From Rhabdothermincola sp037478855 (GTDB lineage: Bacteria; Actinomycetota; Acidimicrobiia; Acidimicrobiales; Acidimicrobilacustridaceae), in contig JBBFLY010000019.1 of assembly GCA_037478855.1 (NCBI GenBank), positions 1 to 43,913 of the forward strand: a DNA stretch of 43,913 bases, given 5' to 3'. Position numbers and translations under genes: made by a program. Position 1 is the first letter of the stretch, and the number at the start of each line of letters is the position of its first letter. This document shows, in pieces, positions 24,419 through 32,485 of the stretch. Below the pieces are notes generated by a model that did no database searches, was not told the origin of the DNA, and worked only from the letters and a program-made list of their open reading frames with translations.

Positions 24419-26611
24419 ATGGGCGACGGTCCGGAGGCGGAAGTGGGGGCGACGGATCGACGGTCGATCAGCTGGAGGCGGCTCGGCTCAACCGCCCTCG
24501 CGGTGGTCGCCGCCTTCGCCCTGCTCGCGACGATCGTCGTGGCCTGGGTCGATGACGCGGTCTTCGACGGCGGGGAGTTCGCGCGCCGCACGACCACGAT
24601 GCTGGAGTCGACCACGGTCCGGCATGCCCTCGCCGAGGAGATCACCGACCAGCTGATCGAGAGCACACCGGTGCTGGTCGCATTCCGCTCCCTGCTCGTG
24701 ACAGCCGTCGAGGACGTGATCGCCACCGACGGGTTCCGCAGGGTGTTCGAGAGCGCCGTACGAACAGCTCACCGGATCGTCTTCACCGAGAGCGGCGAAC
24801 GGTTCATCGTCGATCTCAGCAAGTCGCTCGAGGTCATCTCCTCGACTCTCGAGATCATCAATCCTGACTTGGCGAAGCACCTGCCGCCGGACACCAGTTC
24901 GATCCCCGTCGACGTCTCCGAGCAGCTCCGCCGACTCGGGCTGTGGCAGCTGAAACCCGTGCTCCCCCGTGATGGCGCAGGCCTGCTGCTCGTCGCGCTC
25001 GCCTCGCTCGCGGGGACGATCGCATTGGACCCGCAACGGGTCCGGGGATCCGTGCAGGCAGGGCTCGCGATCTTGGGCGCCGGGGTGCTCGTGGTCGGCC
25101 TGACGATGATCGGGCCCCGTGTGGCGGGCGACGCGTTCCACGACCCCGATCTCTCCCGCGCGGTCACGGACGCCCTGGCCGTCTTCATGGGGGACCTGCG
25201 CACGTTCGGCCTGTGGGTGGCCGGCGCCGGCGTGGTGACCATCGCCCTGGCCGCCGCCATCGCGCCGCAGGGTCACGCGACCAACCCTGTCGCGCTGATC
25301 GGTGGCGTGCGACCCCAGCGCTCGACCGGAGAGCCGCGCCGCACCGGCACCGCAGTCGTGGAGGGGCTCGGGATCACCCTCGCCGGGCTCGTCGTGATCA
25401 CCCTGCGCGACGTTCTGGTACCCATCCTGCTCACCCTCGCCGGCGCCTACCTCGTCTACCTCGGGCTGTTCCAGGTCCTGCGTGGCATCGGAGCCGGCAC
25501 GCTCGCCGAGGCCCGGGCCCGCATGGCATCCGCGCGCCTCCAACGCCCGGTGCTGCACCGCGCTGCAGCGGTCGCCGCGGTGGTCGCCATCGTCGCCGGC
25601 GTGATGGTTGGCGGGTTCCGGCTCACCGCGGCTCACGCCCGTGCCCGCGCCCTCGCCTCCACCGAGCTCCGGTGCAACGGAGCGACCGAGCTCTGCGACC
25701 GTCGGATCGACCAGGTCGCCTTCGCCGGGGCCCACAACGCCATGTCTGCGGCAGCGGACCCTGGCTGGTTGTTCGCCGAGAACCTCTTCGGGATCCCCGA
25801 CCAGCTCGAGTACGGGATCCGGGCCTTCCTCGTCAAGACCCACTACGGCGTCCCGACCGGGATCCGCCTCGGTGGCGCCGAGATCGTGCTCACCGACAAG
25901 GCGGCCGAGACCGCTGCCCGGCCGCGGGCGTCAGCGGAGGAGATCTCACCGGAGGCCGCGGCGAGAGCCCAGCAGATCGCAGCCGCGACCCGGGTCTCCG
26001 ACACCGGCAAGCAGGTCTACCTCTGCCACGTGTACTGCGAGCTCGGCGCCACCAGGTTCAGCGACGTCCTGGCGTCGATCAAGCGCTTCCTGGCTCGCAA
26101 CCCCAACGAGGTCATCATCCTGTTCATCGGCGACTACATCACGACCGATGACACGCAGGCCTCGTTCCAGCAGGCCGGGCTGCTCGACCGTCTCTGGCAG
26201 TACGACCCCGATCAACCGCTCCCCACACTCCGCCAGCTCATCGAGACCAGGCAGAACATCCTGCTGTTCGAGGAGAACTCCGGCCCACCACCGCCGTGGA
26301 ACGTGCAGGGCTACGGCCTGTGGCAGGACACCCCCTACACGTTCGCGGATCCGAGCGACTTCAGCTGCGCGCACAACCGAGGCCCGAGCGATGCACCGCT
26401 GTTCCAGATCAACCACTGGATCACCAACGACCGACCGCCGTCGGTCGAGCAGGCTCGGCAGGTCAACTCCTACGACGTGCTGATGGCACGGGTCAGGCAG
26501 TGCCAGGCTGAGCGCAACCTGTTCCCGAACATCGTCGGGGTGAACTTCTACGACCAGGGTGATCTGCTGCGCGTCGTCGACGAGCTGAACGGGGTCGCAT
26601 CGAACCGGTGA
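24419..26611 (+). CDS. Multi-pass membrane protein with C-terminal PI-PLC-like domain
   Basis: The 730-residue protein has a first membrane helix at about 22-42, several more between about 180 and 430, and a final helix near 390-405, then a long extracytoplasmic-looking C-terminal region. That region has phosphatidylinositol phospholipase C X-domain features: FAGAHNAMS with H439, YLCHVYCELGATRFSDVL with H537 (general acid/base His positions), NEVIILFIGDYI and NIVGVNFYDQGDLLRVVDELN. PI-PLC enzymes cleave phosphoinositide head groups. Which side the domain faces and the substrate are inference. ATG 24419 has a GGGGGGAG site nearby; an upstream frame lacks coding character. Confidence 0.82.
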   Translation: MGDGPEAEVGATDRRSISWRRLGSTALAVVAAFALLATIVVAWVDDAVFDGGEFARRTTTMLESTTVRHALAEEITDQLIESTPVLVAFRSLLVTAVEDVIATDGFRRVFESAVRTAHRIVFTESGERFIVDLSKSLEVISSTLEIINPDLAKHLPPDTSSIPVDVSEQLRRLGLWQLKPVLPRDGAGLLLVALASLAGTIALDPQRVRGSVQAGLAILGAGVLVVGLTMIGPRVAGDAFHDPDLSRAVTDALAVFMGDLRTFGLWVAGAGVVTIALAAAIAPQGHATNPVALIGGVRPQRSTGEPRRTGTAVVEGLGITLAGLVVITLRDVLVPILLTLAGAYLVYLGLFQVLRGIGAGTLAEARARMASARLQRPVLHRAAAVAAVVAIVAGVMVGGFRLTAAHARARALASTELRCNGATELCDRRIDQVAFAGAHNAMSAAADPGWLFAENLFGIPDQLEYGIRAFLVKTHYGVPTGIRLGGAEIVLTDKAAETAARPRASAEEISPEAAARAQQIAAATRVSDTGKQVYLCHVYCELGATRFSDVLASIKRFLARNPNEVIILFIGDYITTDDTQASFQQAGLLDRLWQYDPDQPLPTLRQLIETRQNILLFEENSGPPPPWNVQGYGLWQDTPYTFADPSDFSCAHNRGPSDAPLFQINHWITNDRPPSVEQARQVNSYDVLMARVRQCQAERNLFPNIVGVNFYDQGDLLRVVDELNGVASNR

Positions 26612-26766
26612 CGCCACGGCGGCATGGCGGCACAGCGGCGACGACCGTGCCGCGGTTCGCCGCGCGGTGGGCGAGCCGGTCGACCCGGTGACACCGATCG
26701 CATCGCTGGCCCGTGCCTGGTGGGAGGTGGCCCACGACTGATCGCCCGGGCAGCCAGACTCGCGCC

Positions 26767-27684
26767 ATGAGCGGACGCGATCTCGTGGTGCTCGGGACGG
26801 CGAGCCAGGCGCCGACACGGTCGCGCAACCACAACGGCTACCTCCTGCGTTGGGACCGCGAGGGGATCCTCTTCGATCCGGGCGAGGGGACCCAGCGCCA
26901 GCTCATCTTCGCCGGCGTCTCGGCGGCCCGTGTCAACCGGATCTGCCTGACGCACCTGCACGGCGATCACTGCCTCGGAATCCCCGGGGTGCTGCAACGC
27001 CTGGCGCTCGACGCCCCTCCGGTGGAGGTCCCCATCCACTTCCCGGCGAGCGGCCTGCCCTACGTCGAGCGCCTGTGCGACGCGAGCATCGGCCGCCGCC
27101 AGCCCGTCCGTCTGGACCCGGTGCCGGCAGACGGCGGTGTCGTGGTGGAGGGACCCCCGCTGCGGATCACGGCGCTCCCGCTCGACCACCGCGTCGACAC
27201 GCTCGGCTGGCGCGTCGAGGAGCCCCCGAGCCGGCGCTTCGTCACCGCGAGGCTGCACGCGCTCGGCCTCGCCGGCCCCGCGGTGGGCGAGCTGGAGCGG
27301 ACCGGCTGGATCGACCACGGCGGGCGGCGCATCACCCTGGAGGAGGTCACGGAGCCCCGGCGCGGCATGAGCGTGGCGATCGTCATGGACACCCGTGCCT
27401 GTGACAACGCGGTGGCGCTGGCAGAGGGTGTCGATCTGCTCCTGTGCGAAGCCACCTTCCTCGAGTCGGAGGTGGAGCTGGCGATCGAGTACGGGCACCT
27501 CACCGCGCGCGAAGCGGCGACCATCGCCCGCGAAGCGAGGGTCGGTCGGCTCGTGCTGACCCACCTGTCGTCGCGCTACCCGGACGCCGACGGGCACCTA
27601 CGGGAAGCCGCCGAGGTGTTCCCCGACGTCGTCGTGGCGGAGGACCTGATGGTGATCGACATCGCCCGCAGCCGGGCGGGCTGA
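26767..27684 (+). CDS. rnz: Ribonuclease Z / MBL-fold tRNA 3'-endonuclease
   Basis: The 305-residue protein has RNase Z order: LVVLGTASQAPTRSRNHNGY, FDPGEGTQRQLIFAG, the zinc motif LTHLHGDHCLGIPG (H63, H65, D67, H68), IVMDTRACDNAVALAEGVDLLLCEATF and LTHLSSRY. The PGEGTQRQ loop and the final VLTHLSSRY match RNase Z rather than lactonases. It removes the 3' trailer from pre-tRNA. The ATG chosen follows a short intergenic stretch (155 bp) after the PI-PLC-like gene. Confidence 0.88.
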   Translation: MSGRDLVVLGTASQAPTRSRNHNGYLLRWDREGILFDPGEGTQRQLIFAGVSAARVNRICLTHLHGDHCLGIPGVLQRLALDAPPVEVPIHFPASGLPYVERLCDASIGRRQPVRLDPVPADGGVVVEGPPLRITALPLDHRVDTLGWRVEEPPSRRFVTARLHALGLAGPAVGELERTGWIDHGGRRITLEEVTEPRRGMSVAIVMDTRACDNAVALAEGVDLLLCEATFLESEVELAIEYGHLTAREAATIAREARVGRLVLTHLSSRYPDADGHLREAAEVFPDVVVAEDLMVIDIARSRAG

Positions 27685-27689
27685 GCGAA

Positions 27690-28085
27690 TCAGGCGGTCC
27701 CGCCCTCCAGGTGGGCCTTCACCGCATCGGTCGCCGCCGCGTAGACGGGGGCGAGGAGCGGGACCAGCTCATCGGGCCGGACATCACAGGCGTACACGAG
27801 CAGCGACCCGTCGCCATCCTCGAGGACGTCGACCGTCGCCAGGTGGTGCTCCGGCACCATCGGCCCACCCACGATCGAGTACTGGAACCGGCGCAGCTCG
27901 GGATCGCAGAGCACCACCCGCTCCTCGATCTCCATGCCCATGGTCGACACGGTGCGCACCTCGCCGTCGAAGCGGCATGCGTCGACCCCGGGGAACCAGG
28001 CTTCGAGCCCACCTGCGTCGGAGACCAGCGCCCAGACCTCATCGGGGGCACGGTCGATGCGTGCGTGGTACCGGATGGACGCCAT
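27690..28085 (-). CDS. SRPBCC (polyketide cyclase-like) family protein
   Basis: The 131-residue protein fits the START/SRPBCC helix-grip fold: IRYHARIDRAPDEVWALVSDAGGLEAWFPGVDACRF at the N-terminus and a terminal amphipathic helix PVYAAATDAVKAHLEG. It binds a hydrophobic ligand in a deep cavity in known relatives; ligand unknown. It converges on RNase Z with a 5-bp gap and is 36 bp downstream of pirin on the same strand. Confidence 0.78.
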   Translation of the reverse strand: MASIRYHARIDRAPDEVWALVSDAGGLEAWFPGVDACRFDGEVRTVSTMGMEIEERVVLCDPELRRFQYSIVGGPMVPEHHLATVDVLEDGDGSLLVYACDVRPDELVPLLAPVYAAATDAVKAHLEGGTA

Positions 28086-28121
28086 GTCGCTCCCCTCTCT
28101 GCCGACGTCGGACCGGGGACT

Positions 28122-29150
28122 CTAGACCGTCTCGTCGCGCGCTGGCCGTTCCACTCGGCCGTCCGGGTATCGAGCGAAGCGGGATTCGTCCCGACCGTGC
28201 ACCGGATCATCGGCCTCCCAGGGCCAACCTCCGAAGCCGGTGCGCTGATAGTCCTCGATCGCCTGCAGCACCCCTGCCCGGTCGTTCATCACGAACGGTC
28301 CGTACTGCGCGACCGGCTCACCGATCGGCCGGCCCTGCAGCAGGAGCACCTCCGCACCACCCGGGGCCTCGACGTCGACCTCGCGATCCGCCCGCACGAC
28401 CGCGCCGGTGCCGCTGCCGACGGTCTCGCCGTCGATCGCGACCGGTCCACCCTCGAAGACGTAGAGGGTGCGGACGGTCGCCGCTGAGGCGGCGGCGGGC
28501 AGGCGGCGGCGTGCGCCGGGATCGAGCCGGAGATGCCAGATGGCCACGTCGGCCTCGGGTCTCGCGGCCCACGATCTCGGCGGGGGCGATGGCGGCTGCG
28601 CACCGTCCAGCCGACCGGCGACGACGGTGACCTCCGCACCGTGGCCGTCGCTGAGCGTCCGGACCCGAGGCAGGTCGTGGGCCCAGAGCATCTTGAAGTG
28701 GGGTTCGGCCATCTTGTCCTCGGCCGGCAGGTTCAACCAGATCTGGAACAGCTCAAGGGTGTTCGGTCCCTCCCGGTCGAGCAGGGGGAACATCTCCGCG
28801 TGCACGACACCCGCTCCGGCGGTGATCCACTGGACGTCACCGCGTCCGAAGCGGGCGGCCGCGCCGAGGGAGTCGGCGTGGTCGACCAGTCCCCGACGCA
28901 CGTAGGTCACCGTCTCGAACCCCCGGTGGGGGTGGGCAGGGAAGCCAGGCACGACCCTGCCGTGGTACATGCGCCACCCATCGATACCCGCGAAGTCCAT
29001 GCCGAGGTCGCGACCGTCGAGCGGCGCCGCCGGCCCCATCCGCTCGTTGCCCGCCGGGTAGGTGTCGAGGTGGTGCGCGCAGAACAAGAAGGGGTCGAAG
29101 GTCGGCCACTGGGGGCCCAACGGGAAGGTCTCGATCACCACGTGAGCCAT
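28122..29150 (-). CDS. Pirin family protein
   Basis: The 342-residue bicupin-like protein has the pirin motifs MDFAGIDGWRMYHGRVVPGFPAHPHRGFETVTYV (metal-binding HPH), ITAGAGVVHAEM (His and Glu ligands) and LELFQIWLNLPAEDKM. Pirins bind iron in the N-terminal cupin and some have quercetinase activity. The metal ligands are intact. Its promoter is shared with the divergent alpha/beta hydrolase, and a 12-bp inverted repeat lies between them. Confidence 0.9.
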   Translation of the reverse strand: MAHVVIETFPLGPQWPTFDPFLFCAHHLDTYPAGNERMGPAAPLDGRDLGMDFAGIDGWRMYHGRVVPGFPAHPHRGFETVTYVRRGLVDHADSLGAAARFGRGDVQWITAGAGVVHAEMFPLLDREGPNTLELFQIWLNLPAEDKMAEPHFKMLWAHDLPRVRTLSDGHGAEVTVVAGRLDGAQPPSPPPRSWAARPEADVAIWHLRLDPGARRRLPAAASAATVRTLYVFEGGPVAIDGETVGSGTGAVVRADREVDVEAPGGAEVLLLQGRPIGEPVAQYGPFVMNDRAGVLQAIEDYQRTGFGGWPWEADDPVHGRDESRFARYPDGRVERPARDETV

Positions 29151-29160
29151 ACGGTATCCA

Positions 29161-29211
29161 CGAACCTGTCAGTCACACGGGCGAGATCCGACGCGACGGC
29201 TGACAGGTTCG
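29161..29211. promoter_or_regulatory. 12-bp inverted repeat between pirin and hydrolase genes
   Basis: CGAACCTGTCAG (29161-29172) and CTGACAGGTTCG (29200-29211) are perfect inverted arms with a 27-bp spacer. Each arm contains its own small palindrome (CTG-T-CAG, CTG-A-CAG). Centres are 39 bp apart, close to four helical turns. The placement in a divergent promoter region suggests a pair of regulator sites. Confidence 0.5.
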
Positions 29212-29249
29212 AGGCGGTCGGTCGCGCGACGATCGGCAAGGATGCACCG

Positions 29250-29288
29250 ATGACCGAGGATGCACTGATGGCCGGGGAACACCGATGA
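29250..29288 (+). other. Short upstream frame (12 codons) overlapping the hydrolase start
   Basis: An ATG at 29250 opens MTEDALMAGEHR and stops at a TGA that overlaps the hydrolase ATG (ATGA). The local DNA is a degenerate 18-19 bp tandem repeat that carries the string GATGACC or GATGGCC three times, each containing a potential ATG. It may be a leader peptide coupling translation, or only a start-region duplication. Confidence 0.3.
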
Positions 29289-30175
29289 CCGGGGAGCACG
29301 CTGGCGCGCTCGTGAGGGACTGGGAACGGCTGGGGCACCGCGAGGTGCTCGCCGGTCACGAAGTGTTCGTGATCGATCAGCCCGCTGCCGGGACCGAGGA
29401 CGGGCCACCACTGCTGGTCCTGCACGGCTTCCCGACGTCCTCGTTCGACTGGCGGCAAGTGCTCCCCGCCATCAGCCGCCACCGGCGCGTGCTGCTCCTC
29501 GACTTCGTGGGCTACGGGCTCTCCTCCAAACCCGACCTGCGCTACACGATGGCGATGCAGGCCGATGTGGCCCAGGCGCTCGTGCACTCCCGCGGCATCG
29601 AGCGGGTCAGCCTGGTAACCAACGACATGGGCGACACGGTCGGCGGGGAGCTGCTCGCCCGCTCGCTGGAAGGCGACCTGCCGTTCGAGATCCACCGCCG
29701 GGTCATCACAAACGGCAGCATCTACATCGAGATGGCGCAGCTCTCCGACGGCCAGCTCCTCCTGCTGTCGCTTCCGGACGAACGCCTGCCCGCGTCGTTC
29801 GATCCGAGCGGCGCGACGTTCAGAGCCGGACTCGCCGCGGTGTTCTCCACCACCCACCCGGCGCGGCCGGATGAGCTCGACGCCCAGTGGGCGCTCATGC
29901 ACCGCGAGGGTGGTGACCAGCTACTGCCCCGACTCATCCGCTACATCGAGGAACGTCGAGCCAACGAAGCGCGTTTCACCGGCGCGATCGAGCAGCACCC
30001 GTCGCCGTTGACCATCGTGTGGGGGGATCAGGATCCCATCGCCGTCTACCCGATGGCCGAGCGCCTGGCCGCGGCCCGACCGGACGCCACGCTCCTGCGC
30101 CTCGAGGGCGTCGGCCATCTGCCGATGATCGAGGTCCCCGACGTGGTCGCGAACGCGATCGTGGCCGGCACCTAA
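29285..30175 (+). CDS. Alpha/beta hydrolase, epoxide hydrolase/dehalogenase-like
   Basis: The 296-residue protein has the fold's landmarks: LLVLHGFPTSSFDW (oxyanion hole), LLLDFVGYGLSSKP, and a nucleophile elbow VTNDMGDTVGGE in which the nucleophile is Asp114 rather than Ser. WGDQDPI and GVGHLPMIEVPD supply the acid and His. Asp nucleophiles are typical of haloalkane dehalogenases and epoxide hydrolases; the substrate is not known. Start codon: ATG 29285, whose ATGA overlaps the stop of a 12-codon upstream frame. Confidence 0.85.
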   Translation: MTGEHAGALVRDWERLGHREVLAGHEVFVIDQPAAGTEDGPPLLVLHGFPTSSFDWRQVLPAISRHRRVLLLDFVGYGLSSKPDLRYTMAMQADVAQALVHSRGIERVSLVTNDMGDTVGGELLARSLEGDLPFEIHRRVITNGSIYIEMAQLSDGQLLLLSLPDERLPASFDPSGATFRAGLAAVFSTTHPARPDELDAQWALMHREGGDQLLPRLIRYIEERRANEARFTGAIEQHPSPLTIVWGDQDPIAVYPMAERLAAARPDATLLRLEGVGHLPMIEVPDVVANAIVAGT

Positions 30176-30210
30176 CGGGCACCGGGTCTTCGCACCACGA
30201 TGAAGGACCG

Positions 30211-31911
30211 ATGAGCGAGAGATCCCCCATCTGGCAGCTCGCGCACGACTACGTCGAGCGGTCGTGCGAGCTCGACCCGATCAAAGCCACCGCCATCGGC
30301 GTGCCCGGCTACGACGACCGCCTCACCGACTACTCACCGGACGGTGTCGAGGAGCGAGTCGCGCTCGACCGGGAGACCCTCACCCGACTGGCCGCGATCG
30401 AGCCGGTGGACGCCGGCGACCGCGCCGCTGCCGCGTTCATGACCGAGCGGCTCGGCACGTCACTGGCGTTCGCCGACGCGGGCGAGCACCTGCGCTGCCT
30501 GCGGAACATCGCGAGCCCACTCCAGTCGATCAGGCAGGTCTTCGATCTGATGGGCCGCGCCTCGGTGACCGACTGGGAGCTGATCGCGCGCCGGATGGAG
30601 GCGGTGCCGGCCGCGCTGGCAAGCCTGCGAGCCAGCCTCGCGGAGGGGCTCGACCGCGGCCTCAGCGCTGCTCGCCGGCAGGCGCTCGAAGCTGCCAGAC
30701 AGGCCCACGTCTGGGCGGGTGGCGACGAGGGTCGCTCGTACTTCGAGGACCTGGTCGCCTCCGCGGACCCGGAGCTCGGCCTGCCCGCCGAGCTGCGGAC
30801 CACCCTCGACGAGGCCGCTGTCGCCGCAGCTGCGGCGTTCGACGAGATGGCTCGATGGCTGCGTGAGGCGTACGCACCCCGGGCCTCCGAGCGTGACGCC
30901 GTGGGAGCTGATCGCTACGAGCTGTTCGCCCGTGCCTCACTCGGCGCGGCGATCGACCTCGTCGAGACCTACGAGTGGGGTTGGGAGGAGCTGACCCGCA
31001 TCGAGCGTGAGATGCGCGAGGTCTGCTCGGCGATCGGCGTCGCTTCGTCCATCGAGGAGACGATCGACTGGCTGGAGACCGGGAGCGACCTCGTCATCGA
31101 AGGTGAGGACGCGCTGCGTGCCTGGCTCCAGGACCTGATGGACCGCACGATCGAGGAGCTGGACGGAGTCCACTTCGACATCCCGGACCCGGTGAAACGG
31201 GTCGAGGCGATGATCGCACCCCCCGGAGGTGCGGCCGCCATGTACTACACGGGCCCGTCGGAGGACTTCAGCCGCCCGGGCCGCACCTGGTACCCGACGC
31301 TGGGCAGAACTCGCTTCCCACTGTGGGGTGAGGTCTCGATCGCCTACCACGAAGGGGTACCCGGCCATCACCTGCAGATCGGCCAGGTGCGGTACCTGCG
31401 CGACCAGCTCAACCGCTTCCAGCGCACCTCGGGCGTCTCTGGGCACGCCGAGGGTTGGGCGCTGTACGCCGAGCGGCTGATGGACGAGCTCGGCTCGTTC
31501 GACCGGCCCGAGTACCGACTGGGGTACCTGCGGGCCCAGGCCCTGCGCGCGGTGCGGGTCATCGTCGACATCGGCATGCACCTGGAGCTCGCGATCCCGA
31601 CCGATCAGGCCTTCCATCCCGGTGAGCGCTGGACCCCGGAGCTGGGTCAGCAGTTCGTGAACGAGCGGTCCCGGTTCCCGCTCGACTTCATGGCGAGCGA
31701 GATCGTGCGGTACCTCGGCTGGCCCGGGCAGGCCATCAGCTACAAGGTCGGGGAGCGGGTGTGGTTGCAGGCCCGAGAGGCGGTGCGGCGACAGCTTGGT
31801 GATGACTTCGACCTCCGGTCCTTCCACCGGTACGCGCTCAACCTGGGACCCCTCGGACTGGACCTGCTGCACGAGGAGCTCCTGCGCTTCGCTGGGCCCC
31901 CGCGTCCGTGA
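30211..31911 (+). CDS. DUF885 family metallopeptidase-like protein
   Basis: The 566-residue protein contains the DUF885 metal motif YHEGVPGHHLQIGQ (H380, E381, H386), with GHAEGWALYAERLMDELG downstream supplying the third ligand region and YLGWPGQAISYKVG near the C-terminus. The family is all-helical and resembles M32/M3-like metallopeptidases; peptide substrates are assumed, not shown. No signal peptide is present, so it should be cytoplasmic. The ATG follows a short gap after the hydrolase gene; a longer frame upstream is not coding. Confidence 0.85.
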   Translation: MSERSPIWQLAHDYVERSCELDPIKATAIGVPGYDDRLTDYSPDGVEERVALDRETLTRLAAIEPVDAGDRAAAAFMTERLGTSLAFADAGEHLRCLRNIASPLQSIRQVFDLMGRASVTDWELIARRMEAVPAALASLRASLAEGLDRGLSAARRQALEAARQAHVWAGGDEGRSYFEDLVASADPELGLPAELRTTLDEAAVAAAAAFDEMARWLREAYAPRASERDAVGADRYELFARASLGAAIDLVETYEWGWEELTRIEREMREVCSAIGVASSIEETIDWLETGSDLVIEGEDALRAWLQDLMDRTIEELDGVHFDIPDPVKRVEAMIAPPGGAAAMYYTGPSEDFSRPGRTWYPTLGRTRFPLWGEVSIAYHEGVPGHHLQIGQVRYLRDQLNRFQRTSGVSGHAEGWALYAERLMDELGSFDRPEYRLGYLRAQALRAVRVIVDIGMHLELAIPTDQAFHPGERWTPELGQQFVNERSRFPLDFMASEIVRYLGWPGQAISYKVGERVWLQAREAVRRQLGDDFDLRSFHRYALNLGPLGLDLLHEELLRFAGPPRP

Positions 31912-31942
31912 GACCCGCAGAGCCGGTCGCGACCCGAAGCGA

Positions 31943-32078
31943 CGGCTCCGCAGCTGAGCGACGTCCGACCGCGACGCGGGCCGACGCGCGGCAGGGGCCG
32001 ACGCGGGGCAGCGGCCGTCGCGCGCCGACGCTGATCGCCCGCTGGCCGCCAGCCGGTCGCCGCTCAGCTGCGGAGCCG
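31943..32078. repeat. 18-bp perfect inverted repeat at a convergent gene end
   Basis: CGGCTCCGCAGCTGAGCG (31943-31960) and CGCTCAGCTGCGGAGCCG (32061-32078) are exact reverse complements, 100 bp apart. The right arm contains the last codons and stop of the DUF35 gene; the left arm is an inverted copy of that gene end. GC-rich GCCGACGCG-type repeats fill the middle. It could form a long stem at the ends of both convergent transcripts. Compare the repeat at 38981-39024, which shares CCGCTCAGCTG. Confidence 0.7.
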
Positions 32079-32471
32079 GAACCGGGGGACCGCCCGGCCG
32101 CCGGCGGAGCGGTCGAAGACCACCTCGACCTCCCGACCGATCGCCACCTCGGAGGTCTCGCAGCCGACGATGTTGGTGAGCACCCGCGGTCCTTCGTCGA
32201 GCTCTACCTGGGCGATCACGTAGGGCACCGCCTCCCGCCACGGCGGAGGCGCCTGCCGGACCACGGTGAAGCTGTAGATCGTCCCCCGACCGCTCGCCTC
32301 GAACCACGAGATCGACCGCTGGTGGCACTCCGGGCAGAAGCGCCGCGGGTACCAGATCACGACGCCGCACCCGTCACAGCGTGGCAACAGGAGCCGGCCC
32401 TCGGCAGCTGCCTCCCAGAACGGTTCGGTCTCGAGCGTCGGTTCCGGCTCGGGGGTGGGTAGCTCGGTCAT
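32064..32471 (-). CDS. DUF35 OB-fold zinc-ribbon protein (thiolase partner)
   Basis: The 135-residue protein has the two-part DUF35 layout: an N-terminal zinc ribbon (CDGCGVVIWYPRRFCPEC, Cys at 32, 35, 46, 49) and an OB fold starting GTIYSFTVVRQAP, with a terminal RFRLRS. Proteins like this bind thiolase-like partners; in the ChsH2/Ltp2 pair of steroid side-chain degradation the DUF35 domain is needed for the retro-aldol step. It lies 14 bp after the thiolase stop on the same strand, which supports a two-subunit enzyme. Confidence 0.88.
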   Translation of the reverse strand: MTELPTPEPEPTLETEPFWEAAAEGRLLLPRCDGCGVVIWYPRRFCPECHQRSISWFEASGRGTIYSFTVVRQAPPPWREAVPYVIAQVELDEGPRVLTNIVGCETSEVAIGREVEVVFDRSAGGRAVPRFRLRS

Positions 32472-32485
32472 GTGTGCTCTGGTCC

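Noticed and set aside
26612..26766. Small RNA or gene before RNase Z
   Set aside because: No frame or stable structure stands out above the GC background.
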